DNA of 64,000 nt from Cyclina sinensis (Eukaryota > Mollusca > Bivalvia > Venerida > Veneridae), in assembly GCA_012932295.1 (NCBI GenBank), contig JAAONU010000014.1, forward strand, positions 18,654,251 through 18,718,250, in the 5' to 3' direction. Below, piece by piece: positions 35,396 to 46,917 of the stretch. The number at the start of each line of letters is the position of its first letter. Position 1 is the stretch's first letter. The notes under the pieces are model-generated. The model did no database searches, was not told the origin of the DNA, and saw nothing but the letters and a program-made list of their open reading frames with translations. A program made the position numbers and the translations under genes.

Positions 35396-35805
35396 ATGCT
35401 TTTTGCGACAGTCATGTTAACTAAAATTGTTAGCACCTTTCACTGCGTTTTTCTTTTTCCAATATTTTTAACAGTGCTAACTTGTTTTGTTACAAATTGT
35501 ATTGAACAAATATTTCAGATTCATCATTATCAAAAAGAAGTTTTGAAAATGTACGTTAAAGTTCTACGCATAACGAGCGGTTTGATCCCTGAAATAAAGA
35601 ATAAGTACTTAACTGGGATATACGAAATTTTTTATTCTAACTTAGTATTTCCGAGAACAATAAAAAGTATTATGATATAATTCCATTCTCATTTAAAGGA
35701 TTTCTTTCTGAAGTATAACTGTGACTGTGCTGTCAAGATGAATGGGTATACATTATTTTAGAGTAAAATACCTTTGTGTTTGAAATGAAAATAATTTCAA
35801 CTTAC

Positions 35806-35946
35806 TTTCATTGCATATGTTTCCCTGGTAACCAGGTTTGCAACCATGATCACAGTGACCATATATGTTGCTGCATGTTTTGTTGTCCTTACAATTGTTG
35901 GGACAGGACTCCGAGCAATTCTGACCAAACTTTCCGACACTGCATG
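35806..35946 (-). CDS. EGF-like array exon
   Basis: Open 141-bp phase 1-1 exon; SVGKFGQNC, SESC, PNNC, KDNKTC, SNIYGHC, DHGC, KPGYQGNIC. First exon on the high side of the LTR element. Donor GTAAGT, acceptor cttaag. Confidence 0.82.
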
Positions 35947-36550
35947 CTTAAGTAATTAAACAAATGTATAAACACATTTTGTATCTAAAGTACATTTTGA
36001 CCAATGCTTTCTTGTTTTCTGACTTTAACGTTGGCCTAAGCATTACATAATAATAATAATGAAAAAGAAAAGATAAAAAAATGAAATTCCAAACCCTTTG
36101 TAGTAGTTGTCTTTATTCTTGTTTTTATCATTTACATCTTTATGCTTTTTGCGACAGTAATGTTAACTAAAGTTGTTTGCACCTTTCACTACGTCTTTCT
36201 ATTTCCAATATCTATAACAGTGCTAACTTGTTTTGTTACAAATTGTATTGAACAAATATTTCAGACTTTTATTATCAAAAAGATTCTTTGAAAATGTACG
36301 TTTAAGTTCTACGCCTAGCCAGCTGTTTGTCCTTTGAAATAACGAACAAGTACTTAACTCGATTATACGAAAAATTTTATTCTAACTTAGTATTTCCAAA
36401 AACAAAACAAAGTATTATGATATAATTCTATTCTCATTTAAAGGACTTATATCTCAAGTATAACTGTGACTGTGCTGTCAAGATGAATGGGTATACATTA
36501 TTTTAGAATAAAATACCTTTGTGTTTGAAATGAAAATAATTTCAACTTAC

Positions 36551-36691
36551 TTTCATTGCATATGTTTCCCTGGTAACCAGGTTTGCAACCATGATCACAG
36601 TGACCATTTATGTTGTTGCATGTTGTGTTGTCCTTGCAATTGTCGGGACAGGATTCCGAGCAATTCTGACCGAACATTCCGGCACTGCATG
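36551..36691 (-). CDS. EGF-like array exon
   Basis: Open 141-bp phase 1-1 exon; SAGMFGQNC, SESC, PDNC, KDNTTC, NNINGHC, KPGYQGNIC. SESC on a SAGMF background is unusual and suggests exchange between subtypes. Donor GTAAGT. Confidence 0.82.
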
Positions 36692-37293
36692 CTTAAGTAA
36701 TTAAACAAATCTCTAAGGACATTTTTTATCTAATTACATTTTGATGAATGATTTTTTGTTTTCTGACTTTAACGTTGGCCTAAGCTTTACATAATAATAA
36801 TAATGAAAAAGAAACGATAAAACATGAAATAAAAATCCCTTTGTAGTAGATGTCGTTATTGTTGTTTCTATCATTTACAGCTTTATGCTTTTTGCGACAG
36901 TCATGTTAACTAAAGTTGTTTCCACCTTTCACTACGTTTTTCTTTTTCCAATATTTATAACAGTGCTAACTTGTTTTGTTACAATTTGTATTGAACAAAT
37001 ATTTCAGATTCATCATTATCAAAAAGTTTTTTGAATATGTACGTTAAAGTTCTACGCATAACGAGCGGTTTGATCCCTGAAATAAAAAATAAGTACTTTT
37101 CTAGGATATAAGAAAAATTTTATTCTAACTTAGTATTTCCAAGAACAATAAAAAGTATTATGATATAATTCCATTCTCATTTAAAGGATTTCTTTCTGAA
37201 GTATAACTGTGACTGTGCTGTCAAGCTGAATGGGTATACATTATTTTAGAATAAAAAACCCTTGTGTTTCAAATGAAAATAATTTCAACTTAC

Positions 37294-37434
37294 TTTCATT
37301 GCATATGTTTCCCTGGTAACCAGGTTTGCAACCATGATCACAATGTCCATTTGTGTTGTTGCATGTTTTGTTGTCCTTGCAATTGTCGGGACAGGTTTCC
37401 GAGCAATTCTGACCAAACTTTCCGACACTGCACG
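37294..37434 (-). CDS. EGF-like array exon
   Basis: Open 141-bp phase 1-1 exon; SVGKFGQNC, SETC, PDNC, KDNKTC, NNTNGHC (Thr in place of Ile), DHGC, KPGYQGNIC. Exon begins CG after the acceptor 'tttaag'. Donor GTAAGT. Confidence 0.82.
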
Positions 37435-38038
37435 CTTAAATAATTAAACAAATGTATAAACACATTTTGTATCTAAAGTACATTTTGACCAATGATTTCT
37501 TGTTTTCTGACTTTAACGTTAGCCTAAACATTACATAATAATAATAATGAAAAAGAAAAGATAAAAAAATGAAATTCCAAACCCTTTGTAGTAGTTGTCT
37601 TTATTCTTGTTTTTATCATTTACATCTTTATGCTTTTTGCGACAGTAATGTTAACTAAAGTTGTTTGCACCTTTCACTACGTCTTTCTATTTCCAATATC
37701 TATAACAGTGCTAACTTGTTTTGTTACAAATTGTATTGAACAAATATTTCAGACTTTTATTATCAAAAAGATTCTTTGAAAATGTACGTTAAAGTGCTAC
37801 GCATAGCCAGTTGTTTGTCCTTTGAAATAACGAACAAGTACTTAACTAGATTATACGAAAAATGTTATTCTAACTTAGTATTTCCAAGAACAAAACAAAG
37901 TATTATGATATAATTCTATTCTCATTTAAAGGACTTCTTTCTCAAGTATAACTGTGACTGTGCTGTCAAGTTGAATGGGTATACATTATTTTAGAATAAA
38001 ATACCTTTGTGTTTGAAATGAAAATAATTTCAACTTAC

Positions 38039-38179
38039 TTTCATTGCATATGTTTCCCTGGTAACCAGGTTTGCAACCATGATCACAGTGTCCATTTGTG
38101 TTGTTGCATGTTTTGTTGTCCTTGCAATTGTCGGGACAGGTTTCCGAGCAATTCTGACCAAACTTTCCGACACTGCATG
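38039..38179 (-). CDS. EGF-like array exon (first of the array in transcription order)
   Basis: Open 141-bp phase 1-1 exon; SVGKFGQNC, SETC, PDNC, KDNKTC, NNTNGHC, DHGC, KPGYQGNIC. It shares NNTNGHC with 37294. The exon of 42051-41911 lies upstream in the gene, across an intron that now contains a Tc1-like insertion. Confidence 0.82.
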
Positions 38180-38307
38180 CTTAAGTAATTAAACAAATGT
38201 CTTAGCACATTTTGTATCTTAATACAATTTCTCTGCACATTTCCTATTCAATTTCGTTTTGATCAATGATTACTTGTTTCCTTTTTTGAGACAATAGCCT
38301 GGACATT

Positions 38308-38308
38308 A

Positions 38309-38350
<42 letters not shown>

Positions 38351-38376
38351 TAATATGAATAAATAAATAAATAAAT
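38308..38376. repeat. (AAT)n and (AAAT)n microsatellite
   Basis: About 14 uninterrupted AAT units followed by 'taatatgaataaataaataa' and further AAAT units. Short AAT runs at the same place in every array unit ('ataataataatgaaaaaga') have here expanded. Confidence 0.85.
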
Positions 38377-39015
38377 CAAATCATTTACATCTTTATGCAG
38401 TTTGGGACTATAATATCCAAAACGTCATTTGCATCTATCACTAAACTTTTCTATTTCCAATATTCATATCACCGATCACTTATTTTGTTATAAAATGTAT
38501 TTATCATTTGCAGTGATTTTAACACATAGTATGATGAGATACCAAAATAAAAACTTCGTGTAAGATACTGTCAGATGGTGTCATTGAGTAATGATAATTA
38601 ACCCCGTGCAATCATACATTGTCAACAATATTGTTTTTATGATAATAATGTGTTTTCCTATGCTTCCTTTCAATGAATACAGCACAATGTAACTGACTTC
38701 CGATTCTGCTAAAATTATATTAAATAACAGAGGTGGATGCATTTCTTATCAGTATGAGTATAAAACTAATTTACAAAGTAACGTTGAAATACCTCTAACT
38801 GTATATGTTCAGGAATCTTACCTTTACAGACAACAGGGGGGTTTTTGAATTCTTTTAAAGACATTTTGCTTAAAAGATGTTGTTTTTTTATTTACTTCTT
38901 TACAGTGTACAACATATTAGGGGGAAAAAGTATAAACAAACACAAAGACAATTTCTTTAATCAAAGGAAAGGATGGAACTGTGAGTTTCAGATACAACAG
39001 TTAACTCAGAAAATA
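38377..39015 (-). other. Long-form array intron, left part
   Basis: Same intron family as 3966-4877, with 'cagtgattttaacacatagt' near 38511 and decayed 'caggaatcttacctttacag'. It is continuous with 40540 onward once the Tc1-like insertion is removed. Confidence 0.65.
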
Positions 39016-40537
39016 TACCCAAAGGAAGAAGAAACGCAGCGTAAAATAATATGGAATAAATTTTAACGGCTTTGTTAAAGATCATGAAAATTTGACAGAT
39101 TATTATCTGGATCACTGTGTACTCAACACGATAAGAAAAATTACCGAAGCATGTAACGTACCGTGTCACATAGTGCAAGCTATGAAAAGCAGAAATTCCG
39201 TGCAGAATAATTCTGACTATTTCGTCTACACATTTTTCATATCATTCGATACTCTAGAGATTTACAAACTGTTTTCCATAGTTAAAACCTGTTTTAATTT
39301 CCTACGGTAATGGCACGGCCTACGGAAGTTCAGAGGGGTCAGGCCATTGCGTTGCTAATGCAAGGTCAAACGCAACAGCTGGTTGCTATGCAGTTTGATG
39401 TGAACGTTTCTACCACAGAGCGACTTGTTCGTCGTCTTAGAGAAACTGGAATGCTTGCTGACCGGCCTCGAACGGGACTTCTGCGCGCAACGACACGACG
39501 TTAGGATAGGGCTATACGTCTTGCCCGCCTGCGTAATCAGTTTGTTACTGCCACTGAAACTGCTAACAATACAGTAGGCAATCATAACCGTCATATTCGC
39601 CCCAAAACTGTAAGAAACCGATTACGTGAGGCGGGTCTGCGATGTAGACGTCAATGCGTTGGTCTGCCTCTCACTCGACCACGTTGAGCGCGTCGAATGG
39701 TTTGGTTAGCGGCACATGCCCCCAGAACATTTCCAGTGAGGCAATGGAGACGGATCTTTTACACCAACGAGTCGCGAATCACCATTTTTCGTCCGGATGG
39801 TCGACGTCCTATATACCGATGTCGTGGGGAACGCCACGCCGGCGCATGGGTTACTGAGGTGGATAGGTTTGGTGGTGGATCAGTTATGGTCTGGGGTGGG
39901 ATATCTCATGGGGTTAAGTCACCGTTGGTTGTGTTGGGTTGGAATATGACCGCTGTCAGGTATAGGGATGAAATCCTCCGCCCGGTTGCTATCCCTTTAG
40001 TCCAACAACGTTACCTTATTTTCCAACAAGACAATGCCGACCTCATGTTGCGAGAGTTTGTAGACAGTTTCTGGCGAATCATAACATTCAGTCACTCGAC
40101 TGGCCGCCCTATAGTCCAGATTTGTCTCCAACTGAACATCTATGGGACGAACTGGACAGGAGGGTAAGGCGGTGTCAGAACACCCCCACCACACTCGACC
40201 AACTGAGAAATTCCTTGTTGGAAGAGTGAAACAATATTCCCAGATAAACACCCTTATGAAAACAATGCACAGAAGAATAAGGGCTGTGACAGCTACGGGA
40301 GGAGGACATACCCAGTACTGAAAACTACACGCCAATTTGTATTTACGCTTTTGTGGAGTATCGCCTAATTGGTTCCAATAACTCTAAAAGTAAAGGTCAA
40401 AATCCAGTGAAATTTTCCGAATTAATTCATGAAAGATAGTTTTTGAATAGATTAATAAACAAAAATTTTATATCATTCATATAAATAACCATAAATTACT
40501 GCTAAATTTTTCCCTGCGTTTATTTTTCCTTTGGGTA
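39016..40537 (+). mobile_element. Tc1/mariner-like transposon with TA target duplication
   Basis: Terminal inverted repeats start TACCCAAAGGAAGAAGAAAC at 39016 and end with the complement CTGCGTTTATTTTTCCTTTGGGTA at 40537, about 30 bp at >85 percent match. TA target copies are at 39014-39015 and 40538-40539. The empty site is preserved in the paralogous intron copy at 10181-10200. A Tc1-type transposase remnant lies inside. Confidence 0.9.
39310..40322 (+). pseudogene. Tc1-like transposase (inactive)
   Basis: Starts MARPTEVQRGQAIALLMQGQ, the first helix-turn-helix, followed by STTERLVRRLRETG and then RPKTVRNRLREAG, the second. The catalytic domain shows WRRIFYTNESRITIF, GGGSVMVWGGIS and YLIFQQDNA, then PYSPDLSPTEHLWDEL in a shifted frame; ignoring the shift, the second Asp and the Glu are 34 residues apart (DD34E class). 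Lesions are in-frame stops at 39502 (TAG) and 39685 (TGA), one missing base near 40038, and replacement of the first catalytic Asp by Asn (TNES for TDES). Each of these would abolish activity. Confidence 0.88.
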
Positions 40538-41910
40538 TATTTGCCAAGTTATCCACATTTTGTATACAATTAGATTTTGATCAATGGTTACTTAGATGTT
40601 GGCGTAACATAAAATACTACTATTACTACTACTACTACAACTACAACAACAACTACTACTACATAAAAATGAAATAGAGAGTAGTAATATTCTTAATTTT
40701 TGTTTATAGCACGACTGTACATTTATTTGTAATTTGCGAAAGCAGTGTCATCTAATGTTCTTTGCATCTAACAATGAACTTTCCTATTTCCAGTATTTAT
40801 AACACTGATCACTTGTTTTTTTTCCTCACAAACTGTATATCTGTTGCAGTGATTATAACACGTAGTATGATGAGATATTAAAACAAACACTTAAGAATTA
40901 AAATAATTGTGTCTACATTTTAATGAAATTACTTAGAAACAGAACAAAATGACTGTGCTATCAAGGCAAATGTATTTGTATCGCTCTGATTATGTAGTTT
41001 AAATTCAATTATATGTGAAACCAAATGGCGTTTATGTTGTCAGTTGGTAACGCAAAGAACTTGCAATTCAGTATTTCATCCCCCCACTCCACTCACTTTT
41101 TTAACGGACTTTCGGATGAGACGTTGAAAGGAGGTCTAACGTATAAGTGGTATACACCGAGCATGTAAAAAATCTCTGATACAAGATGTTTACTGAAAAA
41201 ATAACCCAACCCTTCTAATTATATGTTAAACAAGGACAGCTAAAAAAAGACAGAAACACCCGCCAGGGAGAGGAGTAGTGGTAACGTACAGAACTTGTAC
41301 TCCAGCGAGAGAAAGTCCGAGTCCCCACACCTTTACTTAAATAATGTTTTCTTTCCTTTTTTGGATAAGACCTTCAGTCGTGGTACAATATTCGGTACTT
41401 CACACTGGTGATATAAAGGAACCAGGAGTATCTCTTGAATGGAATGTTTTGATTTTTGAACTTTAAATAACTAAACTCTTCGAATGGCATCTGTCCGATG
41501 GGAAAAGTCACCAATGATAAATAAACTTAAAAGAAAAGATGACATAAAAACAGTTCTTCGTTAATATGTCTAGAGCGTCGGATCACTGTATCTTTGTGTT
41601 TCAGACATATGTGTGAAAAAGTCTGTTTTTATTATAAAGATCAGGAGCCGAATTTATAAAATAAATCTTAAGTTTTTCAAATTTTAGTTTAAATAAGTAA
41701 AACATTGTGCTAGTCAGTTTGAAGCTTCAATGCTTATGGCATAAATTTGAAAGTTTTAATTAATATACAATCTGGAATCTTAAGTTAAAGTTGTATAATT
41801 TTAAGAAAAAATAATTAAGTTTTTACGTAGATGCTTTATAAATACGATACCAGTTCTGTTTTGCAACCTAAAATAAAATGATTATATATTACAGAAATTT
41901 TCCAACTTAC
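40538..41910 (-). other. Intron with array-type remnant, microsatellite and SINE-like pieces
   Basis: 40540-40920 still matches the long-form array intron ('cagtgattataacacgtagt' near 40848), showing that an array unit once reached here. 40613-40663 is a (TAC)n/(AAC)n microsatellite. After that the sequence is unique AT-rich intron with the SINE-like segments noted separately. Confidence 0.6.
41095..41475 (+). mobile_element. Possible tRNA-derived SINE pieces
   Basis: 41262-41335 reads 'ggagaggagtagtggtaacg', then 'ctccagcgagagaaagtccg' and 'agtccccac', resembling pol III box A and box B spacing. It is followed by 'ttggataagaccttcagtcg'. A related segment at 41100-41140 ('ctttcggatgagacgttgaa') resembles the conserved central domain of mollusc SINEs as I remember it. 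No clear target duplications were found. Confidence 0.35.
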
Positions 41911-42051
41911 ATATTGTGCATTTCTCTCCTTGGTAACCAGGTTTGCAACCGAGTTTGCAACTACCATTTACATTGTTGCACTGTGTGTTGTTCTTGCAAT
42001 TTTCGGGACAGGTTTCCGAACAGTTGAGACCATACGTTCCGTTTTCGCACT
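41911..42051 (-). CDS. EGF-like exon just upstream of the array
   Basis: 141 bp, phase 1-1, acceptor CTCCAG, donor GTAAGT. Module ENGTYGLNC, SETC, PENC, KNNTQC, NNVNGSC, KLGC, KPGYQGEKC. It has the same eight-cysteine pattern and length as the array exons but is clearly diverged, with a canonical CAG acceptor. It is the best candidate for the single-copy relative of the unit that was amplified. Confidence 0.85.
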
Positions 42052-43807
42052 CTGGAGATATCAGGATGGATTTCTTAGTATATTATATATTTTTTTCTAT
42101 TATAATTAATTAATTCTATTTTATGAAAATGATTTTAACGTAAATTTTACACAGTATTACTGCTAGTCAGGTCAACCGACTCCGGTCGTCAAGGATTCTT
42201 TCGTTGTTACTGTAGCCAAGGTAAGAAACAATGTCAGACAAATATTTACAAGTGTTTTAAGGCTGAACACTTTGTAACAGTAGGTGTCACAAGACTCGAA
42301 CATGTAAAAACGAAAGTTAGGCACTTAGTTGACTTCAGATATATAAAAATCTACATGTTTTGGAAAATGTTTCAGGTTTTTCTATTATAAGGGCATAATG
42401 TTTGACATTTAGTTATGACTATCCTTGCCAATTGATTGTATGCTGAAATATTTGCAGAGCTTTTGAAAAATGTTCCTGGTTTAAATATTACGATACAAAT
42501 GCAAATTAAATCAATCCATTTTAAAAGGATTATAATTGCGTTGGTAAAATCTTGCTTATTCAGAGTATGGTATTAAACTGAAGCTTCGAATCATAAAATC
42601 GTGACAGATTAATATTAAAAACAGGGTTTAGAAATTTTATGAACTTTAGTAAATTTTCAGTAATTTCATGAATTAGCTTAACAAATCAGGCATTACGCGT
42701 AATCCTTAAGTGAAATAGTCGTTTCACAAATGTCCTGAAATGTTCAGTAGTTTCATGAAAGGACTGGTTTACAGTTTTGCTATAACAAAATATAAACAAT
42801 TTAGTGTTGAAATTACTGTTTTATGAGAATGAATTGTGTGTGAAAATAATTTATTCTGCAAATGAAAATTGTTTGTATTGCATGGAACACCAAAAGTAAA
42901 AAAAAAGTAATGCAGTTAGTAAAAATTTCGTAACCGGACGTGACATCTGAACGGACTAAACAGAATTTAAAAAATGGTTATTTCTAAGAAAATTAAAAGA
43001 AATAATGATGCTTTGAAAATAAGAAAACAATTATATTGTATTATATTGTATTCTTTTCTTAGGAAAACATGGTAAAAAACAGACGGTAAAGTACACCGAA
43101 CTTTCTATCGCGTTTCTTCTCCTAAAACTATTGTTATTCGAGACACACCCAAATACTTTTGCGATTCTTACAAATACCGATACTTTAAAAGGCTATAATG
43201 ATACGAATTTATGAATGAAATACTAATCGACAAATATATTAAAATAGAGAGATGTGTTTTTTGGCAATGAAACAATAAATACTAAAGTGTATTGAAATTA
43301 ATTTAGGACGTTTGACACACTTTCCAAAAACTTGTAAATTTCACATTTGAAATCATATGTACATTGTTACATATGAAAACATCTTTCCAGTATCTGATCT
43401 AAGAGTGAAGATAATGTAATAGAAATGAACATCTCATAGAAACGTATAGGTTGTTTGGTACCATTTGGTAGTAAAATTAAAAAAAGATTTCTGCAGTAAA
43501 GATGAATATATTACCCTTAAAACGCAAAGTTCGGACAAGCCTTTGTGCCTTGAAACAAACATTTCATTAACATGGTAATTTTAAGCAAGTCCACAGATCA
43601 GGTAAAAGAAATTTGTACCGAATTTGGCATTTATGTCGTATTTAACTGACGTATATTTAAATTGAATACCGAACATACTTGCTAATTTACTGAACATTTT
43701 AAGAGTATACAGCATATAATTGTTGTTGTAGGACAACTACTGTGCCTAACGGCTATACAATTTCAGTCTCTGATGAACAATACAGTTTCTAACAAAGTAG
43801 AATCAAA
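42052..43807 (-). other. Intron, no feature recognised
   Basis: AT-rich sequence with only short open stretches and no repeat family I recognise, apart from small A-runs. Nothing coding is supported. Confidence 0.5.
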
Positions 43808-43930
43808 AACTCCCTGGTAGCCGGGTTTGCAAAGACGATGTCAAGCTTATTTGATACAAGCTTTATTTTCGTCTCTGCAAATCTCCATACAGGATCTCAA
43901 ACAGTTTTGACTATAAAGACATTGAATTTT
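43808..43930 (-). pseudogene. Decayed EGF-like exon
   Basis: The minus strand reads QCLYSQNCLRSCMEIC, then KACIK and a stop codon, then in another frame CKPGYQG. Cysteine spacing and the KPGYQG end match the EGF exon family. The stop, the frameshift and the missing splice donor ('ccctggtagccgggtttgc' merges into unique sequence) show that it is a dead exon lying between two live ones. Confidence 0.7.
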
Positions 43931-44701
43931 ATGTCCTTTATATTCAATAAAACAATATGATGTCACAAATAAATATTGCCATCTAACACAAATAAACATG
44001 TAAAAGTGTTCACCAAAGACGAAAAAATGCATTGTTTGAGTATAAGCATAAGTAACCTACGATTCATTATGTGTTCCAAAGTTGGCCGAATATTTAAACT
44101 TTACAGTTAAAAAATTTGAAATTTATTTTTAGAACTATTAGATTGAAAGATTTTCTTTCTGATAAGAAAAGAAAAAACGAAATATTATAACTGTAATTTT
44201 CAACAGGTCAGCCTAAAAAGCACAAAGTTTCGACTTTCATTTACGAAAGAAAAGACCAAAGTTAACAGTTTGACAGCGTGCAGCTGGACTGGACAAATTT
44301 GATTTATGATTTAATAAACCCAAAAAATATAGATCGTGCTGCAAGAACTGAAAAATAAATGTGAAAACAAACAACATCAGTTATACTTGTAAGATATATT
44401 ATGTTTGGTGTAAACCAAGATAAATGAAAAGAGAGGCCTAGTATTTTGAAATGTATCGAGGCTGAATGGGAAATCTCACAAAACACAAAGCATGCCATTT
44501 TTCTAATGGTCTTTAATAATTCATTTAATAATAATGCATGTTTTATGCTTATCTTATTTTCATATTGCCACGATATATAATGGATTCTTGAAATTCTTGA
44601 TGATCTGCAAAAAATAAGACACAAATATCATTATAGAAAAATTGTTTAAAAAAATTCTTGAATAAGATACTTCTTCTCTAAAATATGTTTTAGAACTTTA
44701 C
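43931..44701 (-). other. Intron, no feature recognised
   Basis: AT-rich intron between the decayed exon and the exon at 44702. The 106-codon open stretch at 44304-44624 (minus) is Ile/Ser/Phe-rich without domain and overlaps no splice pattern. Confidence 0.45.
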
Positions 44702-44845
44702 CTCTCCTACACCTCTTTTTAGTCCATCCTGCATTACATCCTAACATACATGTGCCATCTGTATTGCTGCAATTGGCGTAGCCGCCTTTACAATGATCAC
44801 TACACTGCTTCGAACAGTTCATCCCGTAAGTCCCAATGTTGCATT
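44702..44845 (-). CDS. EGF-like exon
   Basis: 144 bp, phase 1-1, acceptor TGCAG and donor GTAAAG. Module NIGTYGMNC, SKQC, SDHC, KGGYANC, SNTDGTC, MLGC, NAGWTKKRC: the eight-cysteine MEGF-type pattern with one extra residue in the fourth loop. It differs strongly from array exons, so it belongs to the older single-copy part of the gene. Confidence 0.85.
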
Positions 44846-45866
44846 CTGCATGAAAGAAAAACAAAAGGACAAATGTTAAAAACCGCGTTATACAGATTTA
44901 TGCACATAGCCCTAGAAATGTGAAAGAAGCTTTCAGCACAAGATATTGCTGGAAAACCACAGAACGGGCATAGCGTGCTTTAAAAACAAGTCATACACAT
45001 AATGACCGACCAACCAACCAATTGTAAGACGTCTCTTGTATACCCTAGAATACACACTTTGGCTTGGTAATCATAATATTGTGATCATAAAGAGATAAAG
45101 GAAAAATAAACCCCGCCCTGGGGAGCATGTTTCCAATTAAGTATTAATGCAGTCGGCCTATTGGCTTTAGCGGAGAAGATTTTGAAAACTTTTTCCATAA
45201 AATCTATGCGAAATGAAGTGACCCTTTGGGCGGAGCCTGTTCTGGCACTAGAGCTATGATTTATAGGAATTTGGTAGAGGTTCACTAGATAATACTACAG
45301 CATAAATATCTAAGCTCTCGTCCTTGTGGTGTCAGAGAAGAATATCTTTAAAGACATTCCTTTCAATTGCCATGGCAACAATATTTATTGCAATTGGCAA
45401 AGCAGTATTGAAGGAGATGTTGTTTGAAATTTATTGTGGATAACGGACGGACAAAAAAGTGAAAACTGAAAGTTTCACCTAACCTATTGTCGGGTAAGCT
45501 ATAAAACATACAAAGCATCATCAGTGATGATTATTTTACTCTATATATTAGTATAAATGTGTATTGTTTTGAAAGTTGTAGTAGTTAGATTATTGTTTGT
45601 GCAAACAACTTTGATAACTTATTTATTAATGAATAAGGTAGAGAATTTATGTTGTAAGTGTGATTTATGACTTTCTCATTGCTTTTAATACATGTACACT
45701 TTAAGAACACTTAAAGCACAACTTACTGAAACACATCAGGAGATTAAATCTTGTGAAATAGTGCGCCAGAAATAATTCTTTTAATATGACATTGTCAGAG
45801 CAGATACGTTTATATATAAAATAAATGTAAACAAATGTCTGTTTAATGCCTATTTTACTTACTTAC
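44846..45866 (-). other. Intron with fragment of the dispersed repeat family
   Basis: 45085-45480 resembles 9100-9300 of the dispersed repeat copy 1: 'gaagtgaccctttgggcgga', 'gctatgatttataggaattt' and 'ggtagaggttcactagataa'. The remainder is unique AT-rich intron. Confidence 0.55.
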
Positions 45867-46007
45867 TTTGATCACATATGTCACCCGTGTAACCATCCTT
45901 ACACCCTCCTGGACAATGTCCATCGGTTTTGTCGCAGACAGATGTGTTATTACAATTTCCACTGCACGTTAAATTGCAATATGTACCATATTTTCCATCA
46001 AGACACA
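45867..46007 (-). CDS. EGF-like exon following the lectin exons
   Basis: 141 bp, phase 1-1, acceptor TTCCAG, donor GTAAGT. Module LDGKYGTYC, NLTC, SGNC, NNTSVC, DKTDGHC, PGGC, KDGYTGDIC. NLT and NTS are potential N-glycosylation sites. The upstream lectin exon ends in phase 1, and the joined codon is Val (ITG-V-CLDG). Confidence 0.85.
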
Positions 46008-46917
46008 CTGGAACCACAACAAAACGCGCGATTGTATATACATATGTATATCATTGTATGCAATATGAAATAATTCCCTTTTATAACATAAGTTTATGGA
46101 AAAGCGAAGTATATAAAATGGAGATAATTTAAAAACATTCCTAGATAAAATTACGATCTTTGTACACTGCACTTCCACTTAATGAGTTATGTTCCGGACA
46201 AAAGTGTTACGGACGGACTGACAGAGACCAAAACCATATCCCCCCAGCCTTTATCCGAAAGATGATGTTATTGTTGTTACATAATTCACGTCCTCTCAAT
46301 ATCATCAATCGTGTGAAATATTGCTTGAATCACTTATAAGTGTTAGAGCTATGCTCAGGACATGCATTTATAGAACATAATAAATGGAGAGCATTCAAAA
46401 TAGAAGCAATACACATTTGTTGTTCTTACTTAAATTAAGATTAACTTAATGCACTTCCTCTTTGAGTTCTCTATCAGTGTGTGATATATTAACAAAATCC
46501 CTTCTATAGTTTTCAAGTGTGTAAAGGTGGTTAACGTAGTATATTATGGATAACATGCTGGAACTTTGTTCTTCAGTAAATAGTGTTTTGCTACGCGTAA
46601 GGATTGGTTCAAACAAAATCAAGTCTACTCTCAGGTTTGAAAGTATGCTACATTTATCTAGATTTGTTTTATTTTGCTTCATCTAGTAACAGAAGTAATG
46701 ACGGTGCAGAAAACACACGGCTATTCACTGGTCGGAAGGCTTTTCATTAAAAAAATAAAAGCATAATGAATAATACAAGAGAAAAAAGAAGCTTAATTTG
46801 TTGCCATTATATTCATTAACTCTTAACATTTTGCATTTAGATTTCAACATCTCAATTTACCATCGTCATGTGGCAGCTACTAAAAATATCCAGTTTGGAG
46901 TAAAAACGCTATCGTTA
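46008..46917 (-). other. Intron, mostly unique sequence
   Basis: No exon seen. 46170-46260 resembles the end of a dispersed repeat ('gttacggacggactgacaga'). The rest is AT-rich and unrecognised. Confidence 0.45.

Larger units (their letters stand above)
10660..38179 (-). repeat. Tandem array of EGF-exon units (~740-820 bp each)
   Basis: About 26 unit positions, each with one 141-bp exon (two have lost it) and roughly 600 bp of near-identical intron. Exon starts are spaced 736-750 bp apart in most of the array and 816-895 bp where the longer intron form is kept (10.7-11.6 and 13.8-14.6 kb). Conserved intron blocks include 'tgtacgttaaagttctacgc', 'tagtagttgtctttattctt' and 'ttgtattgaacaaatatttc'. 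The array is interrupted by an LTR retrotransposon at 26471-35395. Near identity of the introns shows that the copies are young or homogenised. Confidence 0.9.

Noticed and set aside
39697..40167. Intact 156-codon transposase gene
   Set aside because: It is the middle of a Tc1-like transposase bounded by in-frame stops, with a catalytic Asp replaced by Asn and a frameshift within it.
41262..41335. A functional tRNA gene
   Set aside because: Only loose box A and box B resemblance; no acceptor stem or cloverleaf could be folded by eye. Kept only as a possible SINE.
44304..44624. 106-codon minus-strand frame as an exon
   Set aside because: No domain, no matching splice sites and AT-driven composition.
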